Positions 1-8,717 of a stretch of DNA of 45,584 nucleotides are shown here, piece by piece (within the stretch, counting starts at the first letter, position 1; the number at the start of each line of letters is the position of its first letter). The position numbers and the translations under genes were made by a program. Source of the DNA: an uncultured bacterium (lineage in GTDB: Bacteria > Actinomycetota > Coriobacteriia > Coriobacteriales > Coriobacteriaceae). The notes beneath the pieces were generated by a model, which saw nothing but the letters and a program-made list of their open reading frames with translations, was not told the origin of the DNA and searched no databases. Location of the stretch: contig CAJMPZ010000011.1 in NCBI GenBank assembly GCA_905215445.1, forward strand, positions 1 through 45,584, read 5' to 3'.

Positions 1-54
1 AACATTATTCTATCACAGTAAAAGTTTTATCCGTAATGAACCGACAGGATTAAG

Positions 55-471
55 ATGGACCTTAACGTCGTCGCCGTCTTTAATGGCCACCAGGCTGCCG
101 CCAAGATCATGACCGAGGCCGGCCACGGCGGCACCATCACTACCACAAGCTCGATGGTCGCCAAGTACGGCCAGCCCTCCGGCGTCGGTTACCCCACGTC
201 CAAGTTTGCCGTCAACGGTATGGTCCAGTCGCTCTCGCGCGAGCTCGCCCCCATGGGCATCCGCGTCAACGCCGTCGCCCCCGGCGTGACTAAGACCGAC
301 ATGGTCGCCAACCTGCCCGAAGAGGTCATCAAGCCCATCATCGCCACCATTCCGCTGGGTCGCATGGGCGAGCCCGAGGATGTCGCCAACGCCTTTGTTT
401 TCCTGGCGAGCGACATGTCCTCCTATGTCACGGGCGCCGTGCTCCCCGTCGACGGAGCCGCCCGCTCCTAA
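55..471 (+). pseudogene. 5'-truncated short-chain dehydrogenase/reductase (SDR) remnant
   Basis: The 138-residue reading frame covers only the C-terminal half of an SDR oxidoreductase. It keeps the catalytic serine region (TTSSM), the YxxxK pair (YPTSK), the RVNAVAPG stretch and the C-terminal GAVLPVDGA. The N-terminal Rossmann half, with the TGxxxGIG cofactor loop and the NNAG motif, is absent, and SDRs are usually about 250 residues. The frame cannot extend upstream because in-frame stops lie at 19-21, 34-36 and 37-39, and the first 54 bases are AT-rich and unrelated. The homology begins abruptly at MDLNVVAVF, which lies mid-protein in intact SDRs. A weak AGGA lies before the ATG, so translation is possible, but without the dinucleotide site it should not be an active enzyme. 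I read it as a deletion or rearrangement relic. The window edge prevents seeing where the missing half went. Confidence 0.75.
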
Positions 472-514
472 AGGTCGCAAGCCACAGCTTTAAACCTCAA
501 CCGAGCTCAACGCA

Positions 515-557
515 AGAAGGTGCGCTGCCTGCATCAACCGCAGGCAGCGCACCTTCT
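515..557. terminator. Strong hairpin terminator after the SDR remnant
   Basis: A perfect 18-bp stem (515-532 with 540-557) encloses a 7-base loop. It is followed by TCTATTC rather than a clean T run. Its position just downstream of the SDR stop fits transcription termination, although the tail is weak. Confidence 0.6.
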
Positions 558-569
558 TCTATTCGAAAA

Positions 570-739
570 GGAAACTGCGTCCCATAATTCCGGCTCAGAA
601 TGGGATGCGCTTTCCCTAACGAGCCTCTCGCGGAAACTGCATCCCACTCTGAGCGCCCATTCCGGGACACAGCTTCCCAACGGCCCCCGTTTCGGAAACC
701 ACATCCCGTTCCGAGCCTTCAAAGCGGGACGCGGCTTCC
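570..739. repeat. Array of six alternating inverted half-sites with 31-bp period
   Basis: Three imperfect 46-bp palindromes start at 570, 632 and 694, exactly 62 bp apart. Each has a left arm like GGAAACTGCRTCCC and a right arm like GGGAYGCGCTTTCC. Counting arms, six half-sites lie at 570, 601, 632, 663, 694 and 725, each 31 bp from the next and alternating in orientation. The array fills the gap between two converging genes (the SDR remnant and the antiporter). It could form three consecutive hairpins or a protein-binding array. No known family is recognised. Confidence 0.75.
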
Positions 740-754
740 CCGAGAAAGTATCGA

Positions 755-2317
755 CTACTTACCGTCGTCGTCTTCGGCTTCTTCGCGCGCATAGAGCTCC
801 AGCATGCGGCGGCGGTATTCGCGCACAGCGAGCTTGGCGCGCTCCAGGCGGCGGCGCTCACGCGGAGTCAGCTCGGACGGGTCGACCTCGTCTCCATAGG
901 TCTTATCGGCAAGCAGGTGCGCCGCGTCCACGATGCGGGCATCGATGTGGCCGCTCGCCGCCTCGGCGGAAAGACGCTCGGCAATCGTATCGAGCGTAGG
1001 CAGGCCCTCGAATACGCGACCATGGCCATGCGAGGTCAGCAGCTCGTGCTCGCGCGCGAGCAAGCTCGCTAGGTCGTGGTGGGCGCGCAAGATGTCGAGC
1101 GCATCGGATGGATGCTCGGCAACCTCTGCCACGGCGGCGACCGGTGCGGCATCCACCACGCGGTAGAAGAGCTGCGCGAGCAATGGCATCAAGAACACCG
1201 TGATGGCACCGGCGGCAACCATGACCGACGCAATATCTTGCGACAGCGCGCCCGCGTTGACGGCAACGCTCGTAACGGCAACGATGATCGGCAGCGCCGT
1301 GGTGCAGTACAGGGCCACGGTAATGCGACCATACGCCGACACATCGCGCGTCGCAGGACAAATGCTCATGGAAATAAGAATGGGCACGGCACGAATAATC
1401 AACAACGCCACGATAAAGCCCGCGAGCAAGCCCGGGCGCGACGCCACGGCCGTCAGGTCGATCTTTGCGCCCGACACGGTAAAGAACACCGGAATCAAAA
1501 AACCGTAGGCCAGACCGTCGAGCTTGGTCTCGAGCGTATGGTTGCCCTCGGGGATGATATAGCGCAGGACAAAGCCGGCGGCAAAAGAACCCAACACGAT
1601 GTCGAGATCAAAGACAGCCGAGAATGCCACGAGCGTGACCAGGATGAGCACCGTCAGGCGCACGAAGGTCTGCGACGTGGTATCGGCGCGCTCCTCAACA
1701 AATGCAAAGAAGCGGCTGCCGACGCGCTTGGAGCGGCTCGGGACCACGGCCAGCAACACGCAAACCACCGCAAACAAGCCAAGGATAACGAGCGTTTGGA
1801 TGCCAGTGCGGGCAGACAACAGCACCGACATGGCGAGCACGGGACCGAGCTCGCCCCAAGTGCCATACGCGAGAATCGAGTCGCCCACGCGCGTGCCGGT
1901 AAGCGACCGCTCACGCATGATGGGCACAAGCGTACCGAGCGCCGTCGAAGTGAGGGCAAGCGTCACGGCGATACCGTCGAAATGACTGACTGAGAACCAC
2001 GGGGTAAAGCGCACGGCAAGCCAGGCGATACCAAACGTGACGACCCACGTCGCCAAGCCGTAGCGCCCCTCGACGCCCGTGATGCTCTTGGGGTCGATCT
2101 CAAAGCCGGCAAGCAGGAACAAAAAGGCCAGGCCCAGCTCGGACACCAGCGAGACCTCAGCATCTACATGGATGACGCCGAGCATATGGGGTCCCAGTAC
2201 CGCGCCGAGCACGAGCAAAAAGACCGTCTCGGGAACGGGTTTTCCGGGAATCGCCGAGGCGATAAAAGGACTCGCAAAGGCCACGAGTGCGATGATGGCG
2301 AGCGAAACGAATGCCAT
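755..2317 (-). CDS. CPA2-type cation/proton antiporter
   Basis: A 520-residue integral membrane protein of the monovalent cation:proton antiporter-2 family (KefB/NhaS-like). It probably exchanges Na+ or K+ for H+ across the cytoplasmic membrane. About a dozen hydrophobic segments fill residues 1-390, including the family-like ELGLAFLFLLAGFEID segment near residue 60 and a second-half LGSFAAGFVLRYIIPEG segment. The last 130 residues are hydrophilic, rich in Arg and Glu, with a very acidic end. No TrkA-N nucleotide-binding domain is present, so Kef-style glutathione or NAD gating is not expected. The ATG start is preceded by GAGAAAGG on the minus strand. It is transcribed alone, divergently from purL. 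Ion specificity cannot be told from the sequence. Confidence 0.88.
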   Translation of the reverse strand: MAFVSLAIIALVAFASPFIASAIPGKPVPETVFLLVLGAVLGPHMLGVIHVDAEVSLVSELGLAFLFLLAGFEIDPKSITGVEGRYGLATWVVTFGIAWLAVRFTPWFSVSHFDGIAVTLALTSTALGTLVPIMRERSLTGTRVGDSILAYGTWGELGPVLAMSVLLSARTGIQTLVILGLFAVVCVLLAVVPSRSKRVGSRFFAFVEERADTTSQTFVRLTVLILVTLVAFSAVFDLDIVLGSFAAGFVLRYIIPEGNHTLETKLDGLAYGFLIPVFFTVSGAKIDLTAVASRPGLLAGFIVALLIIRAVPILISMSICPATRDVSAYGRITVALYCTTALPIIVAVTSVAVNAGALSQDIASVMVAAGAITVFLMPLLAQLFYRVVDAAPVAAVAEVAEHPSDALDILRAHHDLASLLAREHELLTSHGHGRVFEGLPTLDTIAERLSAEAASGHIDARIVDAAHLLADKTYGDEVDPSELTPRERRRLERAKLAVREYRRRMLELYAREEAEDDDGK

Positions 2318-2501
2318 GTGATGCCTTTCTCTTGTTTGCGCTTCACTGTAGCACCCTCGCCGTCCTCAACGCGCCGCGAGCTGTCGTATCATAGTGAGGT
2401 TTACAAACATGTGGCTCAAGGCGACCGCAGGGCAGACCCCGCAAACCGACCGCTGCCGCATACCGTACCGTACGCCCAACCGATCAGGAAGGCAGGAACC
2501 A

Positions 2502-5500
2502 ATGGTCTCTCGTATCTACGTGGAGAAGAAACCCGGGTTCGACGTCGAGGCTCAGCAGCTCAAGGGCGAGCTGACCGAAATTCTCGGCATCAAGGGCATC
2601 GAGGCCCTGAGGATTATCAACCGCTACGACGTCGAGGGCATCGACAAGGAGCTTTTCCGGTCCTGCGTGCCGACCGTCTTTAGCGAGCCCCAGGTCGATG
2701 TGACCTACGACGAGCTCCCCGCAAGCGATGGCGCCGTCTTTGCCGTCGAATTCCTGCCTGGCCAGTTTGACCAGCGCGCCGACTCCGCCAGCGAGTGCGT
2801 GCAGCTCATCAGCCAGGGCGAGCGCCCCGCCGTGCGCTCCGCCAAGGTCTATATGATCTCGGGCGCTCTGGACGAGGCCGCCATCGATGCCATCAAGCAC
2901 TACGTGGTGAACCCCGTCGAGGCGCGCATCGCCTCGCTCGACCTGCCCGAGACGCTGTACATGGAGACCCCCGAGCCCCAGCCCGTCGAGGTGCTCGACG
3001 GTTTCCGCGAGCTCGACGAAGCCGGCCTTGCCGCCTTTATTTCCGAGCGCGGCCTTGCCATGGACGAGGCGGACATCGCCTTCTGCCAGCAGTACTTCCG
3101 CGATGAGGATCGCGACCCCACCATCACCGAGATCCGCGTGATCGACACCTACTGGTCCGATCACTGCCGCCACACCACCTTCGGCACCGTCCTGGACGAC
3201 GTGACGATCGACGACGCCGTGGTGCAGCAGGCCTTCGACCGCTACATGGAGATGCGCCACGAACTCGGTCGCGACACCAAGCCCGTCTGCCTCATGGACA
3301 TGGGCACCATCGGCGCCAAGTACCTCAAGAAGACCGGCGTCATGACCGATGTCGACGAGTCCGAGGAGATCAACGCCTGCACCGTCAAGGTGAAGGTCGA
3401 TGTCGACGGCGAGGACCAGGACTGGCTGTTCCTCTTTAAGAACGAGACCCACAACCACCCGACCGAGATCGAGCCCTTCGGCGGTGCCGCCACCTGCGTG
3501 GGCGGTGCCATCCGCGACCCGCTGTCGGGCCGCAGCTACGTGTACCAGGCCATGCGTGTCACCGGCGCCGGCGACCCCACCGTCCCCGTGTCCGAGACGC
3601 TCGAGGGCAAGCTGCCGCAGCGTAAGCTCGTGACCACTGCTGCCGCCGGCTACTCCAGCTACGGCAACCAGATCGGCCTTGCCACCGGTCAGGTCAACGA
3701 ACTCTATCACCCCGGCTACGTCGCCAAGCGCATGGAGGTCGGCGCCGTCGTGGGCGCTACCCCGGCAAACCACGTGCGTCGCGAGTGCCCCGCCCCCACC
3801 GACAAGATCATCCTGTTGGGCGGCCGCACCGGCCGTGACGGCATCGGCGGTGCCACCGGCTCCTCCAAGACCCAGAACACCGAGTCCATCGAGACATCGG
3901 GCGCCGAGGTCCAGAAGGGCAACGCCCCGGTCGAGCGCAAGCTGCAGCGCCTGTTCCGCCGCGGCGATGCCTGCCGTCTGATCAAGCGCTGCAACGACTT
4001 TGGCGCCGGCGGTGTCTCGGTCGCCGTAGGCGAGCTTGCCGACGGCCTGTATGTCGACCTTGATACCGTGACCAAGAAGTACGACGGTCTTGACGGCACC
4101 GAGCTCGCCATCTCTGAATCCCAGGAACGCATGGCCTGCGCCGTCGCCGACGGTGACGTCGAGGAGTTCATGGGCTACGCCGCCGAGGAGAACCTCGAGG
4201 CGACCGTTATCGCCGAGGTTACCGCCGAGCCGCGCATGCGCATGGCCTGGAACGGCGTCGCCATCGTCGACCTGTCCCGCGAGTTCCTCAACTCTAACGG
4301 CGCACCCAAGCACCAGGTCGCCCACGTGTGCGCCCGTAGCGTGTGGCAGCCCAGCTGGGCCGGCACCACGCTTGCCGAGCGCATGACCTCGCTCGTCACC
4401 GACCTCAACGTCGCTTCTAACAAGGGCCTTTCCGAGCGCTTCGACTCCACCATCGGCGCCGCGACCGTGCTCATGCCCTTTGGCGGCAAGACGCAGCTCA
4501 CCCCCAGCTCGGCCATGGTCGCCAAGTTCCCCGTGGACGGCGAGACCACCACGGCGAGTGCCATGGCATGGGGCTTCAACCCTTATCTGATGGAGGCCGA
4601 CCAGTTTGCGGGCGCCTACCTGTCCGTGGTCGAGTCCATCGCCAAGCTCGTAGCTGCCGGCTTTGAGCACAAGCGCGCCTATCTCTCCTTCCAGGAGTAC
4701 TTCGAGCGTCTGCGCACCGAGGCCGAGCGCTGGGGCAAGCCCACGGCAGCCGTCCTGGGCGCCCTCATGGCCCAAGTCGACCTGGGTGCCGGCGCCATCG
4801 GCGGCAAGGACTCCATGAGCGGCTCGTTTGAGGACGAGGCCGGCGAGCTCAACGTTCCGCCGACCCTGATCAGCTTCGCTGTCGCCGTGGGCAAGGCGGC
4901 CCGCGCTGTCTCCCCCGAGTTCAAGGGCCTCACACACCGCGTCGTCCGTATCGCCCCCGCCACCTATGGCGAGGACTACCGCCCCGATGCCCAGCAGCTG
5001 CTCGCCGCGTTTGACGCCGTCGAGGCGCTCACCGCTACCGGCGACGCCCTGGCCGTCTCCACGCCCGGCTACGGCTGCGGCGCCGAGAGCCTCTTTAAGA
5101 TGTGCGTCGGTAACCAGATCGGTATCGAGCTTGCCGAGGACGTGGACGTGGAGAGCCTCTTCACCCCGCTCTACGGCAGCTTTATCGTCGAGCTCGCCGA
5201 GGACGCCGAGCTGCCCGAAGTCGCCGACGGCGTTGTCGTCGAGCCCCTGGGCACCACCGTCGAGGGCTATGTCATCGACACCGGCTCCGAGGTCATCGAG
5301 CTCGCCGAGCTCCAGGAGGCCTGGGAGAGCGACATCGAGGGCGTCTTCACCTACCGCAGCGCCGGCGAGACCCCCGAGGTCGAGACCATCGACTTCCGCG
5401 CCAAGGATATCCACGTGTTCGGCGGCGCCAAGATCGCCCGCCCGCGCGTGATCATCCCCGTGTTCCCCGGCAACAACTGCGAGTACGACAGCGCCCGCGC

Positions 5501-6248
5501 CTTCCGTGCCGCCGGTGCCGAGGCCGACACCTTCGTGATCAACAACCTCACGCCCGAGGCCGTCGCCGAGAGCACCCACGAGCTTGCGCGCCGCATCCGT
5601 GCAAGCCAGATCGTTATGATCCCCGGCGGCTTCTCGGGCGGCGACGAGCCCGACGGCTCTGCCAAGTTCATCACGGCGTTCTTCCGCGCTCCCGAGGTCA
5701 CCGAGGCAGTCCGCGACTTGCTCAAGGCCCGCGATGGCCTGATGCTGGGCATCTGCAACGGCTTCCAGGCCCTGATCAAGCTCGGCCTGGTGCCCTACGG
5801 CGACATCGTCGACGCCACGCCCGATGCGCCCACGCTGACGTTCAACACCATCGGTCGCCACCAGAGCCGTCTGGTGCGCACCCGTATCTCGTCCAACCTG
5901 TCCCCGTGGCTTTCGCAGTGCAGCCTGGACGACCCCTACACCGTCGCCATCAGCCACGGCGAGGGCCGCTTTGTCGCCAATGACGAGGTGCTCGCCCAGC
6001 TGATCGCCAACGGCCAGGTCGCCACGCAGTACGTGGGTGAAGACGGAAAGCCCAGCATGGATCTTTCCGTCAACCCCAACGGCTCCGCACTCGCCATCGA
6101 GGGCATCACGAGCCCCGACGGCCGCGTCCTGGGCAAGATGGGCCATGCCGAGCGTCGCGGCGACAACCTGTACCGCAACGTGCCCGAGCATGTCCCCGGC
6201 GATAAGTTCATGCCGATCTTTGAGAGCGGCGTAGCCTACTTCGCCTAA
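2502..6248 (+). CDS. purL: Phosphoribosylformylglycinamidine synthase, single-chain type
   Basis: A 1248-residue large-type FGAM synthase that converts FGAR, glutamine and ATP to FGAM in de novo purine synthesis. The N-terminal and linker domains cover roughly residues 1-230. Two AIRS-like ATPase halves follow, with NETHNHPTEIEPFGG from about residue 314 and DFGAGGVSVAVGELADG further on. A C-terminal class I glutaminase domain starts near residue 985, with nucleophile Cys1085 in GICNGFQ. The reading frame is open back to 2394, but I start at the ATG at 2502. It has a GGAAGGCAGGAA ribosome binding site and begins MVSRIYVEKKPGF, a usual start for this clade. Fusion of PurL and PurQ in one chain removes the need for separate PurS/PurQ. 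No other pur gene is adjacent. A very long antisense frame over this gene is a composition artefact. Confidence 0.97.
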   Translation: MVSRIYVEKKPGFDVEAQQLKGELTEILGIKGIEALRIINRYDVEGIDKELFRSCVPTVFSEPQVDVTYDELPASDGAVFAVEFLPGQFDQRADSASECVQLISQGERPAVRSAKVYMISGALDEAAIDAIKHYVVNPVEARIASLDLPETLYMETPEPQPVEVLDGFRELDEAGLAAFISERGLAMDEADIAFCQQYFRDEDRDPTITEIRVIDTYWSDHCRHTTFGTVLDDVTIDDAVVQQAFDRYMEMRHELGRDTKPVCLMDMGTIGAKYLKKTGVMTDVDESEEINACTVKVKVDVDGEDQDWLFLFKNETHNHPTEIEPFGGAATCVGGAIRDPLSGRSYVYQAMRVTGAGDPTVPVSETLEGKLPQRKLVTTAAAGYSSYGNQIGLATGQVNELYHPGYVAKRMEVGAVVGATPANHVRRECPAPTDKIILLGGRTGRDGIGGATGSSKTQNTESIETSGAEVQKGNAPVERKLQRLFRRGDACRLIKRCNDFGAGGVSVAVGELADGLYVDLDTVTKKYDGLDGTELAISESQERMACAVADGDVEEFMGYAAEENLEATVIAEVTAEPRMRMAWNGVAIVDLSREFLNSNGAPKHQVAHVCARSVWQPSWAGTTLAERMTSLVTDLNVASNKGLSERFDSTIGAATVLMPFGGKTQLTPSSAMVAKFPVDGETTTASAMAWGFNPYLMEADQFAGAYLSVVESIAKLVAAGFEHKRAYLSFQEYFERLRTEAERWGKPTAAVLGALMAQVDLGAGAIGGKDSMSGSFEDEAGELNVPPTLISFAVAVGKAARAVSPEFKGLTHRVVRIAPATYGEDYRPDAQQLLAAFDAVEALTATGDALAVSTPGYGCGAESLFKMCVGNQIGIELAEDVDVESLFTPLYGSFIVELAEDAELPEVADGVVVEPLGTTVEGYVIDTGSEVIELAELQEAWESDIEGVFTYRSAGETPEVETIDFRAKDIHVFGGAKIARPRVIIPVFPGNNCEYDSARAFRAAGAEADTFVINNLTPEAVAESTHELARRIRASQIVMIPGGFSGGDEPDGSAKFITAFFRAPEVTEAVRDLLKARDGLMLGICNGFQALIKLGLVPYGDIVDATPDAPTLTFNTIGRHQSRLVRTRISSNLSPWLSQCSLDDPYTVAISHGEGRFVANDEVLAQLIANGQVATQYVGEDGKPSMDLSVNPNGSALAIEGITSPDGRVLGKMGHAERRGDNLYRNVPEHVPGDKFMPIFESGVAYFA

Positions 6249-6285
6249 ACCTTTCCCATCGGGTACAATCCCCTCGGGTAACAAC

Positions 6286-6322
6286 ACCCGCCACCGACAC
6301 ATCCGGTGGCGGGTTCTTTTTT
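6286..6322 (+). terminator. Rho-independent terminator after purL
   Basis: An 11-bp stem (ACCCGCCACCG, 6286-6296, with 6304-6314) has a 7-base loop and a TTCTTTTTT tail. It lies 38 bases after the purL stop and only 26 bases before the start of the next gene. It must either separate the two transcripts or act as a leaky attenuator. Confidence 0.88.
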
Positions 6323-6347
6323 GCTTCGCGCATGTAGGAAGGACATC

Positions 6348-7283
6348 ATGGAAAGCCGCAAGCCGTATCTCGCCACCCTGCCCGGACTCATCCTGGGCTG
6401 TCTTGTTTGCTGTGCACTCTGGGGATCGGCCTTTCCCTGCATCAAGATCGGCTACGCACTCTTTGGGATCCCGGCGCACGATAGCGCCTCGCAGCTACTC
6501 TTTGCAGGTTTGCGCTTCACGCTTGCCGGCATCCTGGTTATCGTCGGTATGAGCACAGCTCAGCGCCGCCCGCTCGTCCCACAGGTACGCGATATCAAGC
6601 CCATCTGCATCCTGTCACTCTTCCAGACTATCGGGCAGTACTTCTTTTTCTACCTGGGACTCTCGCGCGCCAGTGCCATGTCGAGCTCCATCATCGAGGC
6701 CAGCGCCAACTTCCTCGCAATCCTCTTTGCCGCCCTGGCGTTTCGCACCGAAAAGCTCGATGCGGCCAAGGTGCTCGGCTGTGTACTGGGCTTTGCCGGC
6801 GTCGCGCTCGTCAACCTTTCGGGCGCGGACGGCACCTTTGGCTTTACGCTCGACGGCGAGGGCTTTATCCTGGCCTCCACCGTCGCGGGTGCCCTGTCGA
6901 CCTGCCTGATCGGCATCTTCTCGCGCGAGCACGACGGTGTCTTGCTTGCCGGGTGGCAGTTCTTGGTCGGCGGCCTGGTCCTCACCGCCATCGGGTTTTT
7001 GATGGGCGGCGCGCTCTCCCCCACCGCGATCATCCCCGCCATCGCGCTCATTATCTATATGGCACTCATCTCCGCCATCGCGTACTCGCTATGGTCGCGC
7101 CTGCTTGCCGTCAACCCCGTCAGCCGCGTCTCGGTCTTTGGGTTTATGAACCCCGTCTTTGGTGTGCTGCTGAGTGCACTGCTGCTCGGCGAGGGCGCCG
7201 GCACGAGCCCCGTTACCGTTATAGTTGCCCTGCTGTTGGTCTGCGGCGGCATCATCATCGTCAACAGGCCTAAAAAGGCCTAG
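6348..7283 (+). CDS. EamA/DMT-family membrane transporter
   Basis: A 311-residue protein with about ten hydrophobic helices in two EamA repeats, the drug/metabolite transporter superfamily. Members export amino acids, metabolites or drugs; the substrate cannot be read from the sequence. The first repeat contains LFAGLRFTLAGILVIVG and the second contains SRVSVFGFMNPVFGVLLSALLLGE, a usual signature near the end of the fold. The start is the ATG at 6348 with an AGGAAGGA ribosome binding site. The frame extends upstream to a GTG inside the purL terminator, which is unlikely to be used. A TACAAT box at 6264-6269, upstream of the hairpin, may be a -10 element. If so, this gene's leader carries the terminator hairpin. 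Confidence 0.88.
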   Translation: MESRKPYLATLPGLILGCLVCCALWGSAFPCIKIGYALFGIPAHDSASQLLFAGLRFTLAGILVIVGMSTAQRRPLVPQVRDIKPICILSLFQTIGQYFFFYLGLSRASAMSSSIIEASANFLAILFAALAFRTEKLDAAKVLGCVLGFAGVALVNLSGADGTFGFTLDGEGFILASTVAGALSTCLIGIFSREHDGVLLAGWQFLVGGLVLTAIGFLMGGALSPTAIIPAIALIIYMALISAIAYSLWSRLLAVNPVSRVSVFGFMNPVFGVLLSALLLGEGAGTSPVTVIVALLLVCGGIIIVNRPKKA

Positions 7284-7384
7284 CGAACTGCCCTTATTTA
7301 GCAGAGGGGATTCACATACTTTAGTTTAATGGAATACATCGGAGAGCCGAGGGCCACCATGCACGCAAGCGTGCGCCCCTATTT

Positions 7385-8536
7385 CTAGCGTATCTGGACG
7401 CCAGCTTTCTTCTTCTCGTACTTTACGCGGTAGAGCTCCGCGTCGGCGGCGCGAAGCAAATCTTGCCAGGTATCGACACCATCACCGACCCGTGCATAGC
7501 CGATGGACATCCGCAACAGATACGGCACCTCGGCGCGTGCGAGTTCATCGTTGATTGCCGCGCACAGACGCATGATGTCCTGTTCCGCCGCTGCCTTTTG
7601 GAGCACCACGAACTCATCGCCACCATAACGTGCGATAAAGCCACCAGCCGGCGAACAGACATCCTTGAGCGCCGTCGCAACAACCTGAAGAGCATGGTCG
7701 CCCTCCACATGTCCATAGCGATCGTTAATCTGCTTAAAGCCATCAGCGTCCATCATAAGCAGATATACATCTTCGGCCTGATCCGCATTTGAGAAGAGCG
7801 ACAGCATATAGGTCTCAAAACGGTTGCGATTGTTAAGTCCAGTCAACGGGTCGGTCGAGATGAGCTGCTCCTGGTAGATGATGTAGAGCAGCAACATGCT
7901 AATCATTATGCCGACACAAAGGCCGGGCACCGAGTATACGACCTGAAAGGTACCGCCCACCAGGGCCGGAATGGCGAAAAATGCCAAGGTTCGATAGATG
8001 GCCTTCGTCTGCAGGCTCTCGACCCTGCGAGATTGCACAAACGCATGTAGGGACGTATGTATAACGTAACAGTAGCTGACGATGGGCTGGATCATATAGG
8101 CAAAGCCGCGACGATACACGCCCTGCGAATCGATATAGAACAGGGCGTGCGTCCAGTAACTGGTAAACGCCAGCACGACCACCAGAGCCGTAGGCAACGC
8201 TACAAGCACCACCCTATAGCGCGAGGTCAAAAGGCGAGAACCCTGCACCGTCTCGGAATAGATAAACCAAATGAGACACGCGATAGCAAAGAGCGAAAAC
8301 GAAACCGCGTTGGAAATCCAGTTGGCAGCAATGCCCAACGTGCCGTCCACACCGTCCGAAAGCGTCCAGATCATATCGAATAATATGTACGCAGCAGACG
8401 TGTAGCCCAGCATGCTAAACAAAAGCTGCTGGGTGCTCGAGAACAGGGAGCGACGGCTTCGTATGGCAAGCCCGATAAGAACAATCATGCATAGCACGAA
8501 TATCTCAATCTTGAGTGCCTTAACCACTAGCGCCAT
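7385..8536 (-). CDS. Membrane-anchored GGDEF protein (putative diguanylate cyclase)
   Basis: The N-terminal 210 residues form six to seven hydrophobic helices, a 7TM-like sensor. A C-terminal GGDEF domain of about 165 residues follows, starting at DPLTGLNNRNRFE. The active-site loop is intact (RYGGDEFVV), as are the metal and substrate residues in MMDADGFKQINDRYGH, so c-di-GMP synthesis is plausible. No RxxD inhibitory site lies just before GGDEF, so product feedback at that site is not expected. I use the ATG at 8536. A longer TTG-initiated form from 8569 exists but has no visible ribosome binding site, and a GTG at 8527 is better spaced from GAAGGG, so the exact start is uncertain. No EAL, PilZ or other c-di-GMP partner occurs nearby. 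The gene stands alone and converges on the EamA gene. Confidence 0.88.
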   Translation of the reverse strand: MALVVKALKIEIFVLCMIVLIGLAIRSRRSLFSSTQQLLFSMLGYTSAAYILFDMIWTLSDGVDGTLGIAANWISNAVSFSLFAIACLIWFIYSETVQGSRLLTSRYRVVLVALPTALVVVLAFTSYWTHALFYIDSQGVYRRGFAYMIQPIVSYCYVIHTSLHAFVQSRRVESLQTKAIYRTLAFFAIPALVGGTFQVVYSVPGLCVGIMISMLLLYIIYQEQLISTDPLTGLNNRNRFETYMLSLFSNADQAEDVYLLMMDADGFKQINDRYGHVEGDHALQVVATALKDVCSPAGGFIARYGGDEFVVLQKAAAEQDIMRLCAAINDELARAEVPYLLRMSIGYARVGDGVDTWQDLLRAADAELYRVKYEKKKAGVQIR

Positions 8537-8590
8537 CCCTTCAATATCCAAGTGGTCAGAATCGCCCAATTCGAATCAGGGCAATAAACA

Positions 8591-8617
8591 CCCCTTTACT
8601 CCGCAGGGGTAAAGGGG
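8591..8617 (-). terminator. Hairpin terminator of the KdgT-like gene
   Basis: Arms CCCCTTTAC and GTAAAGGGG (9 bp) enclose a 9-base loop. Read on the minus strand the stem is followed by TGTTTATT. It lies about 100 bases beyond the permease stop. Confidence 0.6.
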
Positions 8618-8630
8618 ATAATAGCAGAGC

Positions 8631-8666
8631 GCCCGAACATCACTGCAAAACAGTTTCTGTTCGGGC
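8631..8666. terminator. Second hairpin downstream of the KdgT-like gene
   Basis: A GCCCGAACA/TGTTCGGGC 9-bp stem contains an inner ACTG/CAGT pair around CAAAA. No T run follows on either strand. It may stabilise the 3' end ahead of the T-tailed hairpin. Confidence 0.4.
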
Positions 8667-8717
8667 ACCCATACGGCGCGAATTGCACACGCCGGCATCA
8701 TTGATGGGTATCGATTG

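Noticed and set aside
570..739. CRISPR array
   Set aside because: The units alternate in orientation and arms are imperfect; there are no direct repeats with unique spacers and no cas genes.
520..999. Plus-strand frame of 159 residues over the hairpin array and the antiporter end
   Set aside because: It runs through the terminator and the inverted-repeat array and into antisense of the antiporter, and the protein is low-complexity and Arg-rich.
2341..2501. Purine riboswitch ahead of purL
   Set aside because: No conserved purine aptamer core or terminator alternative could be seen in the 100-base leader.
2484..6479. 1331-residue open frame on the minus strand across purL
   Set aside because: It is fully antisense to a clear purL, is rich in Gly, Val, Asp and His as expected for antisense of GC-rich coding DNA, and has no recognisable domain or ribosome binding site.
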